This document shows, in pieces, positions 1 to 8,913 of a stretch of DNA of 64,000 nt (the first letter of the stretch is position 1; every line of letters begins with the position of its first letter). Both the position numbers and the translations under genes were made by a program. Origin of the DNA: Candidatus Magnetocorallium paracelense (GTDB lineage Bacteria; Nitrospirota; Thermodesulfovibrionia; Thermodesulfovibrionales; Magnetobacteriaceae); NCBI GenBank assembly GCA_029001845.1, contig JAREWP010000049.1, positions 1 through 64,000 of the forward strand. Reading direction: 5' to 3'. The notes under the pieces were generated by a model. That model was not told the DNA's origin. It saw only the letters and a program-made list of their open reading frames with translations, and ran no database searches.

Positions 1-579
1 TTTTAACAGCTCGCCAATCTTTTGCTCAGACACCCACCCCCAACTGCCGGCGACTCCGCCCAGCCTCATTCGCTGTCTGCTTTGCCACACAAGGGCGGCT
101 ATCAGATTTTCCCAGGAAATTATATTGGAATAATAGAGATATTCTCCGAATCGAAGTCTCCTGGAAGGCAGACGCCTTCTCTTATAATTATATGGCGACG
201 TCTTTCTCTCTCTCTTTCCGTACCTGTTTGCAGGACGACTTTGAGCGCGCCTCTGCCTGGCGCATGCACTGCCGGGATATATGCCGGAAGAAGGAGCGGA
301 CTGTATTACAAATTTCTTCCCCCTATCCCTTGCTTTCAGAAAGCAGCTGATCTTCTCGTAGGCCTGAGCCACTTCTCTGAATATGTCGGAGTAACGCCTC
401 TGATGCTCCTCGCCGTATACGGCGTATCTGTCAGGGTGCGTATCCATGGCCCTCTTCCTGTAAGCGCTCTTTACTCCTGAGGACTGTATATAATTCAAAA
501 ACATCCTGTCTATCTTTATATCGTCTCCAAAGAGTATTTTACAGGCATCTATCAGATCAGCTTCGCGAAATATCTCCAT
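1..579 (-). CDS. J-domain protein, 3' end cut by window edge
   Basis: The minus-strand frame opens at ATG 579 and runs 193 codons without a stop to the window edge, so the C-terminus is missing. The start of the protein carries a J-domain: helix II with basic residues is followed by the HPD motif at residues 48-50 and a helix III with AQAYEKI. J-domains stimulate the ATPase of Hsp70 (DnaK). The middle is Arg-rich and low-complexity. Residues about 145-190 form a second conserved-looking block (LRFGEYLYYSNIISW, then ALVWQ and RLGGVAGSWGW), a tail I associate with small J-domain proteins of delta-type bacteria; that association is from memory. The gene is not full-length DnaJ, because no G/F-rich linker or zinc finger follows the J-domain. 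It is divergent from amtB. Confidence 0.8.
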   Translation of the reverse strand, partial: MEIFREADLIDACKILFGDDIKIDRMFLNYIQSSGVKSAYRKRAMDTHPDRYAVYGEEHQRRYSDIFREVAQAYEKISCFLKARDRGKKFVIQSAPSSGIYPGSACARQRRAQSRPANRYGKRERKTSPYNYKRRRLPSRRLRFGEYLYYSNIISWENLIAALVWQSRQRMRLGGVAGSWGWVSEQKIGELLK

Positions 580-669
580 AGGTAACACTATTTTATTTTA
601 ATGGGTAAAAACCGGTCAACCCTTGCATGGCTATAGTTGCATTTTGCTTTTTAATACTCTTTTTCATTT

Positions 670-686
670 TTGGCATGATAATTGTA
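670..686 (+). promoter_or_regulatory. sigma-54-like promoter upstream of amtB
   Basis: TTGGCATGATAATTGTA matches the sigma-54 -24/-12 layout: GG at -24 followed ten bases later by GT instead of the usual GC. It points toward the amtB-PII-glnA cluster, and nitrogen-assimilation genes are classic NtrC/RpoN targets. It lies about 430 bp upstream of amtB, and a 134-bp mobile palindrome sits between promoter and gene. No convincing NtrC enhancer pair was found by eye. Confidence 0.4.
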
Positions 687-790
687 AGAAGTAATCGACC
701 TGGCAAAACGCTGAACTAAGGATTTATTCACTAATGATCTGAGGTCAGAGACCTGTTCAGGAAACAGCAGATTAATTGTAAGTTCTCAGA

Positions 791-924
791 CAATACTATT
801 AACTTAAGTGGTGAAGCGCCTTCCGACGGAAGCGGGTCATGTTTGAGAAGGCGCAGCGAAGCGGAGCCTTCGAGTTTAGCCGCTGAAGGCAGAAGGTGCT
901 TTACTCCTTAAGTTAATGACATTG
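791..924. repeat. MITE-like palindrome, copy 1, with 10-bp target duplication
   Basis: This 134-bp element has long imperfect terminal inverted repeats: the left end reads TTAACTTAAG then GTGAAGC and CCTTCC, mirrored on the right as GGAAGGTGCTTT and CTTAAGTTAATGACATTG. The 10-mer AGTTCTCAGA occurs immediately outside both ends (781-790 and 925-934), which is what a target-site duplication looks like. A nearly identical copy is at 22134-22266 and a left-end fragment at 54223-54261. It carries no ORF of its own. The remaining 580-1114 gap holds the sigma-54-like promoter and otherwise nothing recognisable. Confidence 0.85.
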
Positions 925-1114
925 AGTTCTCAGATATGAGTCACAAAGCAATATGTAAGCAGAGGTTGTACCGAGAGTTTTTGAAGCTATCTCTTCAACA
1001 GCTCACTAATCCCCGTCTGCTGTAACATACAATGCAATGCTCAATTATTTACCACAGAGTGATTAATTATTGGGCAATATTGTTCTATATTTGATTTTTT
1101 AAAAGGAGGGTACT

Positions 1115-2431
1115 ATGAAATTTCCGTGGCTTATTTTTTTATTAATTTTTTGCACCCCTCTCTCTCTTTATGCAGAAGAGGCGGATACAATCAATGCCGG
1201 CGATACGACCTGGATACTGGTTTCAACTGCATTGGTAATGCTTATGACGCCGGGGCTTGCATTCTTTTACGGCGGAATGGTAAGAAGGAAGAATGTCCTT
1301 GGCACGATTATGCACAGCTTTATTCTTCTCTGTCTCATAAGTGTTGTATGGGTTCTTTGGGGATACTCTCTGGCCTTCGGGCCTGACAAAGGGGGAATCG
1401 TTGGAGGCCTTGAGTGGTTTGGCTTAAATGGTGTCGGACAGGAACCTGCGCCAATGTCGCCGAATATACCACATCTGGTTTTTATGATGTTTCAGGGAAT
1501 GTTCGCTGTCATTACACCTGCCCTCATAACAGGCGCATTTGCTGAAAGAATAAAGTTTTCTTCTTTTCTGGTCTTTTCGGTTATATGGGTAACAATAGTC
1601 TATTCGCCTCTTGCTCACTGGGTCTGGGGAGGCGGATGGATCGGTTCCAAACTTGGCGCGCTGGACTTTGCCGGCGGAACGGTTGTACATATCAGCTCGG
1701 CTGTGGCTGCTTTAACGGCTGCTGTTGTAATCGGTAAAAGACAGGGCTATCCTCGCGAGCAAATGCATCCTCACAACCTTCCCATGACCATATTGGGAGC
1801 GGCTCTATTATGGTTCGGCTGGTTCGGATTCAACGCAGGCAGCGCTCTGGCCTCAGGCGGTCTGGCAGCCCTGGCTTTTGTCACGACAAACACAGCCGCA
1901 GGAACAGCCGCTCTGGCTTGGTCATTTACAGAATGGCTTCACAGAAAGAAGGCGACAGCCCTTGGTGTTGTCAGTGGAGCAGTAGCAGGATTGGTTGCTA
2001 TTACTCCGGCAGCCGGCTTTGTCAGCCCTCTTTCGGCTATACTAATAGGCATCGGCGCCGGTTCGCTCTGCTATCTTGCCGTTAATCTCAAATCCGTACT
2101 CGGATATGACGACTCCCTCGATGTATTTGGTATTCATGGAGTTGGCGGTACCTGGGGAGCTGTTGCAACAGGTCTTTTCGCCTCTGTCGCAGTGAATCCC
2201 GGCGGTGCGGACGGGTTGTTTTTCGGCAATCCCTCCCTTCTGATGACTCAGATAATAGCCATTGCCGCAAGTTATGTATTTGTGTTTGTTTTTACTTTGA
2301 TCATATTGAAAATTGTAGATTGGACCATGGGGCTGAGACTGTCGGAAGATGATGAATATACAGGACTCGATCTCTGCGTGCATGGAGAGTGCGGTTACGA
2401 TTACGGAGTCGCCCACGGCAAAAATATATAA
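1115..2431 (+). CDS. amtB: ammonium transporter AmtB
   Basis: This protein conducts ammonium or ammonia across the inner membrane. The 438-residue length is usual for AmtB with a cleavable signal peptide, and residues 1-20 are a typical signal sequence ending near LYA. The family signature DTTWILVSTALVMLMTPGLA begins the first membrane helix, followed by FFYGGMVRRKN. The twin pore histidines are visible as H192 (GGTVVHISS) and H341 (VFGIHGVGGTWG). About 11 hydrophobic segments follow the signal. The start is supported by AAGGAGGG seven bases upstream. The PII gene follows after 23 bp, the standard amtB-glnK pairing in which PII docks on the transporter and blocks it when nitrogen is plentiful. 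The C-terminus is short and ends in a Cys/His-containing tail. Confidence 0.97.
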   Translation: MKFPWLIFLLIFCTPLSLYAEEADTINAGDTTWILVSTALVMLMTPGLAFFYGGMVRRKNVLGTIMHSFILLCLISVVWVLWGYSLAFGPDKGGIVGGLEWFGLNGVGQEPAPMSPNIPHLVFMMFQGMFAVITPALITGAFAERIKFSSFLVFSVIWVTIVYSPLAHWVWGGGWIGSKLGALDFAGGTVVHISSAVAALTAAVVIGKRQGYPREQMHPHNLPMTILGAALLWFGWFGFNAGSALASGGLAALAFVTTNTAAGTAALAWSFTEWLHRKKATALGVVSGAVAGLVAITPAAGFVSPLSAILIGIGAGSLCYLAVNLKSVLGYDDSLDVFGIHGVGGTWGAVATGLFASVAVNPGGADGLFFGNPSLLMTQIIAIAASYVFVFVFTLIILKIVDWTMGLRLSEDDEYTGLDLCVHGECGYDYGVAHGKNI

Positions 2432-2448
2432 ATATAATAAGGAGGTGA

Positions 2449-2793
<345 letters not shown>

Positions 2794-2885
2794 GAGAGAA
2801 AAGGCTGACTTTCCAGAGCCGAACAGTTTTACACAAAATCAATATTTACATATCAAATATTTATTAATATTAAGGAGGACAGTTT

Positions 2886-4298
2886 ATGACACCAAAAGAA
2901 GTTCTTGAATTTGCAAAAAAGAACAATGTAGTAATGGTAGACATGAAATTCATCGATTTTCCGGGGATATGGCAAAATTTTTCCGTGCCTATAAGTGAGC
3001 TGGAAAAGGAATCCTTTGAAGAGGGATTCGGTTTTGACGGTTCTTCCATCAGGGGATGGCAGGCGATCAATGCATCGGACATGCTTGTAATACCCGATCC
3101 GAAAACCGCGATTCTCGACCCCTTCAGAGAGTATCCCACCCTCAGTCTTGTTTGTAATATTGCCGATCCCATAACAAAGGAGTTTTATTCAAGAGATCCC
3201 AGATATATCTCCCAAAAGGCGATTAACTATCTCAGTTCCACCGGTATTGCAGACACTGCTTTTTTCGGGCCTGAGGCTGAATTTTTTATCTTTGACGATG
3301 TCAGATACAATCAGACCAGTAACAGCGGTTACTACCATGTCGATTCGGTAGAGGGAATATGGAATTCCGGCAGAGCGGAAAATCCTAATCTCGGATATAA
3401 GCCCAGGCATAAGGAGGGTTACTTCCCTGTGTCACCTACCGATACAATGGAGGATCTCAGAACGGAAATGGTTATGGTGATGCAGAAATGCGGCATCAGA
3501 GTAGAGGCTCAGCACCATGAAGTCGCTACAGCAGGACAGGGAGAAATAGACATGAGGTTTTCTCCTCTTGTTGAGATGGCCGATAATTTGATGCTTTTTA
3601 AATATATAATAAAAAACATCGCCAAAAAATACAACAAAAGTGCGACGTTTATGCCGAAACCTCTGTTTGGAGATAACGGCTCCGGCATGCATACGCACCA
3701 GAGTCTGTGGAAAAACGGCAAGCCCTTATTTGCAGGAAGCGAATATGCCGGGTTGAGCGAAATGGCGCTTCACTATATAGGGGGCATATTAAAGCATTCG
3801 CCTGCGCTGGCGGCAATCACCAATCCTACGACAAACTCTTACAAGAGACTGGTTCCCGGCTTTGAAGCCCCTGTGAATCTTGCATACTCGGCAAGAAATC
3901 GCTCGGCGGCAATCAGGATACCTATGTATACGCAGAGCCCAAAAGCAAAAAGATGCGAAGTACGCTATCCCGATCCGTCCTGTAATCCTTATCTTGCCTT
4001 TGCCGCTCTGTTAATGGCAGGTCTTGACGGTATCGAAAACAAGATAAATCCGGGTGAACCTCTTGATAAGGATCTTTACGATCTCGAGCCGGAAGAGCTC
4101 GCATCGGTTCCACAGATGCCCGGCAGTCTTGACGAAGCATTGGACAACCTCGAAGCTGATCACGACTTTCTTTTAAAGGGCGACGTATTTACTGAAGATG
4201 CTCTTATGACTTGGATCAATTATAAGAGAGATAATGAAGTAGACGCTTTGAGACTGAGACCTCACCCATACGAATTTTTTATGTACTACGATATATAG
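2886..4298 (+). CDS. glnA: glutamine synthetase, type I
   Basis: This enzyme makes glutamine from glutamate, ammonium and ATP, and is a dodecamer in the cytoplasm. The 470-residue length is that of GSI. Signatures visible in order are [11 protein letters not shown], the metal-binding [10 protein letters not shown], the [16 protein letters not shown] block, the ATP-binding [17 protein letters not shown], and the glutamate-site [18 protein letters not shown] contains Tyr398, in the position of the adenylylated tyrosine of the GSI-beta class, so control by GlnE-type adenylyltransferase is likely (inference). The start follows TTAAGGAGGACAG. It lies 92 bp after the PII gene and is probably co-transcribed with it; a strong hairpin terminator follows. 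Confidence 0.98.
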   Translation: MTPKEVLEFAKKNNVVMVDMKFIDFPGIWQNFSVPISELEKESFEEGFGFDGSSIRGWQAINASDMLVIPDPKTAILDPFREYPTLSLVCNIADPITKEFYSRDPRYISQKAINYLSSTGIADTAFFGPEAEFFIFDDVRYNQTSNSGYYHVDSVEGIWNSGRAENPNLGYKPRHKEGYFPVSPTDTMEDLRTEMVMVMQKCGIRVEAQHHEVATAGQGEIDMRFSPLVEMADNLMLFKYIIKNIAKKYNKSATFMPKPLFGDNGSGMHTHQSLWKNGKPLFAGSEYAGLSEMALHYIGGILKHSPALAAITNPTTNSYKRLVPGFEAPVNLAYSARNRSAAIRIPMYTQSPKAKRCEVRYPDPSCNPYLAFAALLMAGLDGIENKINPGEPLDKDLYDLEPEELASVPQMPGSLDEALDNLEADHDFLLKGDVFTEDALMTWINYKRDNEVDALRLRPHPYEFFMYYDI

Positions 4299-4329
4299 AG
4301 AAAGCACTTATACAACATCTGCACAATAT

Positions 4330-4360
4330 AAGGGGACGACTCACTACAGTTCGTCCCCTT
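4330..4360 (+). terminator. intrinsic terminator after glnA
   Basis: The arms AAGGGGACGA (4330-4339) and TCGTCCCCTT (4351-4360) pair perfectly over 10 bp around an 11-nt loop and are followed by a T-rich stretch. It lies 32 bp after the glnA stop. Confidence 0.85.
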
Positions 4361-4665
4361 GACTTTCTTTGCCGACCCCTCTAAACAGCCTCGTTAACCT
4401 CCTTTAAGATTTTTCGATCTGTGCAATCGGAAAAAGCAAAGAAATAGTTTATCCTTAGGTTGAAACCACAAAATTTCCTTCTTTGATTCTTCTCCCATCA
4501 GGTGAGTCTCCTGGGTGGTTTTTTAGGCTTCAAAGCCTTGAAAACTCTATTGCTATACAGTTATGTCACCTATGTAAATGCCGTTTTAGTAACTGATTTT
4601 AATAGATTAAAGGGTTTGAATAATAGGACGTGAGCGTGATTTTAGTATACGCTTTGCTTCTCAGG
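4361..4665. other. gene-free stretch between glnA and the lipoprotein gene
   Basis: No ORF, RNA gene or repeat is recognised. A weaker imperfect hairpin at about 4495-4524 (CCCATCAGG against CCTGGGTGG, then six Ts) could be a second, back-up terminator reading on the plus strand. Confidence 0.35.
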
Positions 4666-5301
4666 TTACTCCACTTTCAGCTTATGGAAAGTAAAATTTA
4701 CGGAAAGATAGGTATTAAAGTATTTATTTACAGAGCAGGTTATTTTTTCGAGATTTTGTTTTCCCGAAGGAGACGATAAATAGTTGTAGGTAATAAACAT
4801 TTTTTCGCCGCCGGGGAGCTGTACCTTCTGGTCGATCGGTATAAAGATATCCTTATCTTGTCTGAGAGTGACAACGACATCCCGAGCTGACAGGAGATAC
4901 TCATCTTCCGTTTTGACGACGCCCGAAAAACCGCTCTCCCACCATCGCATGGATTTCTTTATTATCTCAACCATAATTTTTCGTTCATATTCGCCGGTAA
5001 CCGGCGTTGTATAAACGAAATCACCTTTACTAAAAAGCCTTCCCGACAGAAAACCGAAAGAGTAGACTCTGACATCGATCGTTTTGTTATCTATTTTTAA
5101 TGAAGCAGGACCCGATAATTTATAATCTTTGCTGAGAATATCGATTTCCCCTGTGCCTGAAATTCTTTTTGTTTCTTTCAGATCAGTTATAAAGTCGGCG
5201 AGATGACCATATTCCGAAACAGGGCGTATGGTTGTTCCCAAGGAGCAGTTTAGAGTCAGCAGAGTGATGCTAACGAGGAAAAAGAGACTGAATCGCTTCA
5301 T
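4666..5301 (-). CDS. outer-membrane-type lipoprotein, LolB/DUF4292-like
   Basis: The 211-residue protein has a lipoprotein signal peptide: a basic start, a hydrophobic core, and Cys19 in LLTLNC as the likely lipidated residue. After it comes a beta-rich pattern with no enzyme motif: GTGEIDILSKDYKLSGPASL, then FSKGDFVYTTP and a final run of alternating strands. This resembles the half-barrel fold of LolB and DUF4292 lipoproteins, which bind acyl chains, but the similarity is by pattern only. Its start lies inside the radA 3' end with a 32-bp overlap on the same strand, so the two are probably translated from one message. The function is not established. Confidence 0.6.
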   Translation of the reverse strand: MKRFSLFFLVSITLLTLNCSLGTTIRPVSEYGHLADFITDLKETKRISGTGEIDILSKDYKLSGPASLKIDNKTIDVRVYSFGFLSGRLFSKGDFVYTTPVTGEYERKIMVEIIKKSMRWWESGFSGVVKTEDEYLLSARDVVVTLRQDKDIFIPIDQKVQLPGGEKMFITYNYLSSPSGKQNLEKITCSVNKYFNTYLSVNFTFHKLKVE

Positions 5302-6658
5302 TGATGTTAGACACGCCTGTTATCTTTATTTTAGGTTTTATATTTAATCTCTCTACATTGGACATCGGTATGAGAGCTTCTTTAAATCCAATCTTTTCCG
5401 CCTCGTTTATTCGATTTTCGACTCTCGATACTGCCCGCACTTCTCCTGAAAGACCTACTTCTCCAAAGACAAAGATGCGATCGTTGATAGGAATATCTTT
5501 GAATGACGAAACGATTGTCCCTACTATGCCCAAATCAATGGCAGGCTCCGTAACCTTCAGACCACCTGTAATATTTAAAAAGATATCCATTCCCCCGAGA
5601 GAGAGACCGCCGATTTTTTCCAGTACAGCAACCAGGAGGTTTACTCGATTAACATCCACTCCGATAGCTGTTCTTCTTGGAATACCAAGATTTGTTTGCG
5701 ATACCAGGGCCTGGACCTCTACCATCAGGGGCCTTGTGCCTTCCATTGTGGAGACGACTGTTGTCCCGGCCACGCTGTCCGGACGTTCCGCCAAAAAGAG
5801 TTCCGAGGGGTTCGGGATTTCGATCAGTCCGAGTTCCCGCATTTCGAAAACGCCTATTTCGTTTGTTGAACCGAACCTGTTTTTCACTGCCCTTAAAATT
5901 CTGTATGAATGTCCTCCCGTTCCTTCGAAATACAATACCGTATCTACAATGTGCTCAAGAATTCTCGGCCCTGCAATAGCGCCCTCTTTTGTTACATGTC
6001 CGACAATAAACACAGGCACATTATAGCTCTTGGCGTATATCATTAATTTTGCGGCGGACTCCCTTACCTGGGCGACAGAGCCGGGCGCCGAGGTTATCTC
6101 CTGAGTAAAGACAGTCTGAATCGAATCGATTACAAGAACCGACGGACATACCTCCTTTGCATGTTCTGTTATATTCTCGATACATGTCTCGGCGAGTACG
6201 TTTATCTTTTCGTTATCAATATTCAATCTGGAGGCTCTGAGCTTTATCTGCTTTAACGATTCTTCGCCCGATACGTAGAGAGCCGGGCCGGGAACGGCTT
6301 TATCGGAAGCGTTTTTCTTCGCCTTACATATTCCGTCCAGCATTTGAAGTATTATCGTCGATTTTCCAATTCCCGGGTCTCCTCCGATCAGAACGAGAGA
6401 ACCTCCTACTATACCACCGCCAAGAATTCTGTTAAGTTCGTTAATTCCTGTATCGATCCTTTCGTTCTCGTTAACGGTTATATCGGGCAGTGCAACGGGT
6501 TTTGAATCACCTCCGATTCGTAAGAGAGCCTTCTTCTCCTCCTTCTCCTCGACAAAGCTGTTCCATGAGCCGCAATCCGGGCACTTACCGAGCCATTTCA
6601 AAGCCCTGTAACCGCAGGACTGGCACTGAAAAAACATTTTTGTTTTAGAAGATTTCAT
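5270..6658 (-). CDS. radA: DNA repair protein RadA
   Basis: RadA is a RecA-like hexameric helicase that drives branch migration during recombinational repair. The 462-residue length is usual. There is a four-Cys zinc finger at residues 12-29 (CQSCG and CPDCG), Walker A GGDPGIGKST, Walker B-like VLVIDSIQT, the RadA-specific KNRFG motif (VKNRFGSTNEIGVF), and a C-terminal Lon-protease-like domain lacking the catalytic pair. Met8 (MFFQCQSCG) is an alternative start; the longer one is kept because no better Shine-Dalgarno decides. The lipoprotein gene follows with a 32-bp overlap. Confidence 0.96.
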   Translation of the reverse strand: MKSSKTKMFFQCQSCGYRALKWLGKCPDCGSWNSFVEEKEEKKALLRIGGDSKPVALPDITVNENERIDTGINELNRILGGGIVGGSLVLIGGDPGIGKSTIILQMLDGICKAKKNASDKAVPGPALYVSGEESLKQIKLRASRLNIDNEKINVLAETCIENITEHAKEVCPSVLVIDSIQTVFTQEITSAPGSVAQVRESAAKLMIYAKSYNVPVFIVGHVTKEGAIAGPRILEHIVDTVLYFEGTGGHSYRILRAVKNRFGSTNEIGVFEMRELGLIEIPNPSELFLAERPDSVAGTTVVSTMEGTRPLMVEVQALVSQTNLGIPRRTAIGVDVNRVNLLVAVLEKIGGLSLGGMDIFLNITGGLKVTEPAIDLGIVGTIVSSFKDIPINDRIFVFGEVGLSGEVRAVSRVENRINEAEKIGFKEALIPMSNVERLNIKPKIKITGVSNINEAIQSLFPR

Positions 6659-6886
6659 AATGATGTGAAGGGCCTGATAGAAGTTATCGTTGATTTTAGT
6701 TTAGATAAATAAATGTTTAAAAAACTCCGGCCTAAACTGTTAATTATACTTTAGTTTAGTTTATTTCTTCGTCTGTTGTAAACAACAACACCGATCGGGA
6801 ATACCTGCCAGACCTGAAATCATGCCATGAATAGTCTGTGGAAAACAGCCATTGCCTGTGGAGTTTCAATGACGTTACTCGCAGAC

Positions 6887-6915
6887 TTGACAATTACGTT
6901 TTTGAGTTGTAAACT
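6887..6915 (+). promoter_or_regulatory. sigma-70-like promoter before the PilT-like gene
   Basis: TTGACA (6887-6892), a 17-bp spacer and TAAACT (6910-6915, 4 of 6 matches) lie about 105 bp upstream of the PilT-like start. The rest of the 6659-7018 gap, which separates divergent radA and pilT, shows nothing else recognisable. Confidence 0.45.
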
Positions 6916-7018
6916 AATATCCTGACTGATCGGGTATTTGGACCAAAGTTATCAAATATCCTTGGGGACGGATGAAAAATGGTTATTTTTTACCTGACCC
7001 TTATTCGGAGGATTCGCC

Positions 7019-8200
7019 ATGAGGAAACCTGAACTGGATTATATCCTTTCTACAATGATGGAGAGCGAAAAGAATGTGTCCGATCTTAACTTCACAGTGG
7101 GAAAACCTCCCCAAATCGAGGCATCCGGTCAATTGATGCCGGTTAAATTCGATAAACTTACCATAGATTCTCTGACTCCCTATCAAAACGAGATGATCGC
7201 CCTTAACCTCTTAAATTCTGACAGACGACTGTCCGAGACACTGGTCAACGAGGGCTCCTGCGACTTATCGTACTCTTTACCGGGAAGGGCCAGGTTCAGA
7301 ATTAATATATTTTCTCAAAGAGGCTCATACTCCATAGTCTTAAGAAAGCTGGAATCCAGGATTCCCACAATTACCGATTTGGATCTCCCGGAAGTCCTTT
7401 CCGAGATTTCACACGAAAGAAACGGATTGGTTCTGTTAACAGGAGCAACCGGTACCGGTAAATCTTCTACTCTTGCCGCTGTTCTGAATATAATCAATGA
7501 AACAAAGTCCGTCCATGTGGTAACTCTGGAAGATCCGGTGGAGTTTCTTCATCCTCACAAAAACGCCACATTCAACCAGAGGGAGATGGGTACGGATTTC
7601 GATACTTTTTCCAGTGGTTTGCGCGCTGCTCTGAGGCAGGCGCCCAAGGTAATTCTCGTTGGTGAAATGAGAGATCGCGAAACCGTGGAGATCGCCATGA
7701 CCGCCGCGGAAACAGGTCATTTGGTTCTGTCCACGTTGCATACGATAGACGCCGGTCAGTCTATTAACAGAATCATTGGTATGTTCAGCAAAGATGAAGA
7801 GGAGCTTATCAGAATCAGGCTGGCCGATACGCTGCGATGGATTGTCAGTCAGAGGCTGCTCCCTAAAAAAGAGGGAGGCCGAGTTGCCGCTTTGGAAATA
7901 TTAAGAGCCAATATCAGGGTAAAAGACAGTATACTGCACGGTGAATCCGAGGGAAAAACCTTTTATGAGATAATCGAAGCCGGTGATCATTCCGGAATGC
8001 AGACTTTTGACAAAGGTATACTCCAATGGTTCGAAAAAGATGTTATAACGGAAAACACGGCAATGGGCTATGCATCGAGAAAAAATATCGTTGGCAGAGG
8101 AATTGATGTCATAAAAAGAGCCAAGGGAGAAACAACTACCGATATTGAGGAACTCGATATGGATAAGGAATACGGGAAAAAAGGAAGAGGCAGGTTTTAA
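7019..8200 (+). CDS. PilT/PilU-like type IV pilus retraction ATPase
   Basis: This is a hexameric cytoplasmic ATPase of the secretion-ATPase superfamily, of the class that disassembles type IV pili during twitching. The 393 residues contain an N-terminal PAS-like regulatory half (SDLNFTVGKPPQIEASG) and a C-terminal RecA-like core. Visible motifs are Walker A GATGTGKSS near residue 141, the Asp box VTLEDPVEF, Walker B-type VILVGEMRDRET, and the His box TAAETGHLVLSTLHT. The canonical AIRNLIRE PilT signature is replaced by LRANIRVKDSIL, and a C-terminal extension is present, which points toward PilU or a divergent PilT paralogue. No other pilus genes are in the window. The start follows TTCGGAGGATTCGCC. 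The next gene begins two bases after its stop, so the pair is translationally linked. Confidence 0.88.
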   Translation: MRKPELDYILSTMMESEKNVSDLNFTVGKPPQIEASGQLMPVKFDKLTIDSLTPYQNEMIALNLLNSDRRLSETLVNEGSCDLSYSLPGRARFRINIFSQRGSYSIVLRKLESRIPTITDLDLPEVLSEISHERNGLVLLTGATGTGKSSTLAAVLNIINETKSVHVVTLEDPVEFLHPHKNATFNQREMGTDFDTFSSGLRAALRQAPKVILVGEMRDRETVEIAMTAAETGHLVLSTLHTIDAGQSINRIIGMFSKDEEELIRIRLADTLRWIVSQRLLPKKEGGRVAALEILRANIRVKDSILHGESEGKTFYEIIEAGDHSGMQTFDKGILQWFEKDVITENTAMGYASRKNIVGRGIDVIKRAKGETTTDIEELDMDKEYGKKGRGRF

Positions 8201-8201
8201 T

Positions 8202-8846
8202 ATGGAAATAACATGTAAAAATTGTCAGAAAAAGCTCAATATTCCTGACGAAAAAATACCGAAAGCCGATGCTTTCGCCATAACTTGTCCACAGTGCAGC
8301 GAGAAGTTTACCGTTAATTTAAAGGAGGCATCCTCAGAGGAGAGCGCAACACAGCCTCAGATTACAGAGGAGGAAAAATCTCTTTCCGAGACGTCTCAAC
8401 TTGATTTTGACGAAGATATGCAATCCGCCCTGATTTGCGAGGATAATGCAGATGTAGGCAACACGGTCGCCAAAGTATTAAAAAGCCTGAAATACAGAGC
8501 TGATATGGTCATGTCTCTTGATGAGGCCTTTGACAAACTCAGATTCAACTCCTATGATATTGTTGTACTAAATGAACTTTTCGACGAAAGCACCCCACAA
8601 TACAACGAAATTCTCGAGCACTTTCAACTGATGCAAATATCTGCAAGGCGTCATATTCTTATAGTTCTCCTTGGTTCGAAATTCACGACAATGGACAATA
8701 TGCAGGCCTTTGAAAAGAGCGTTAATCTGGTGCTGAACCTGAAAGATCTGTCAAAACTCACCGGCGTACTTAAAAAGGCTCTGAAAGAAAACCGCCTTTT
8801 TTACAGGAATTTTAAGGAGATTTTGAGGGATAAGGGGAGAGGGTAA
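8202..8846 (+). CDS. zinc-ribbon protein with a pseudo-receiver domain
   Basis: The start at 8202 is chosen because it follows the PilT stop by one base and begins directly with MEITCKNCQKKL; a longer frame from 8145 would overlap pilT. The 214-residue protein opens with an MJ0042-type zinc ribbon: CxxC at 5-8 and CPQC near residue 30. An acidic linker follows. Residues about 75-205 resemble a CheY receiver: the ICEDN acidic pair is present, but the phosphoacceptor Asp is Asn in VVLNELF, so phosphorylation there is unlikely. Its role is inferred only from the PilT neighbour, perhaps regulation of the retraction motor. Confidence 0.7.
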   Translation: MEITCKNCQKKLNIPDEKIPKADAFAITCPQCSEKFTVNLKEASSEESATQPQITEEEKSLSETSQLDFDEDMQSALICEDNADVGNTVAKVLKSLKYRADMVMSLDEAFDKLRFNSYDIVVLNELFDESTPQYNEILEHFQLMQISARRHILIVLLGSKFTTMDNMQAFEKSVNLVLNLKDLSKLTGVLKKALKENRLFYRNFKEILRDKGRG

Positions 8847-8913
8847 AGTCGGCTTTTATAAGAAGAAAGCCCGTAACTCCCTTTATACCAACGTCCAAAT
8901 AAATTTATTCAAA

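Noticed and set aside
22-480. 152-codon plus-strand ORF at the left edge
   Set aside because: It is antisense to the J-domain gene, is Pro/Ser-rich, and has no ribosome site or family character.
2042-2416. Minus-strand ORFs under amtB, glnA and the CHAT gene
   Set aside because: They are shadows of strong plus-strand genes, with no ribosome sites.
4299-4665. Riboswitch or leader RNA after glnA
   Set aside because: Only terminator-type hairpins are visible and no conserved riboswitch core could be matched.
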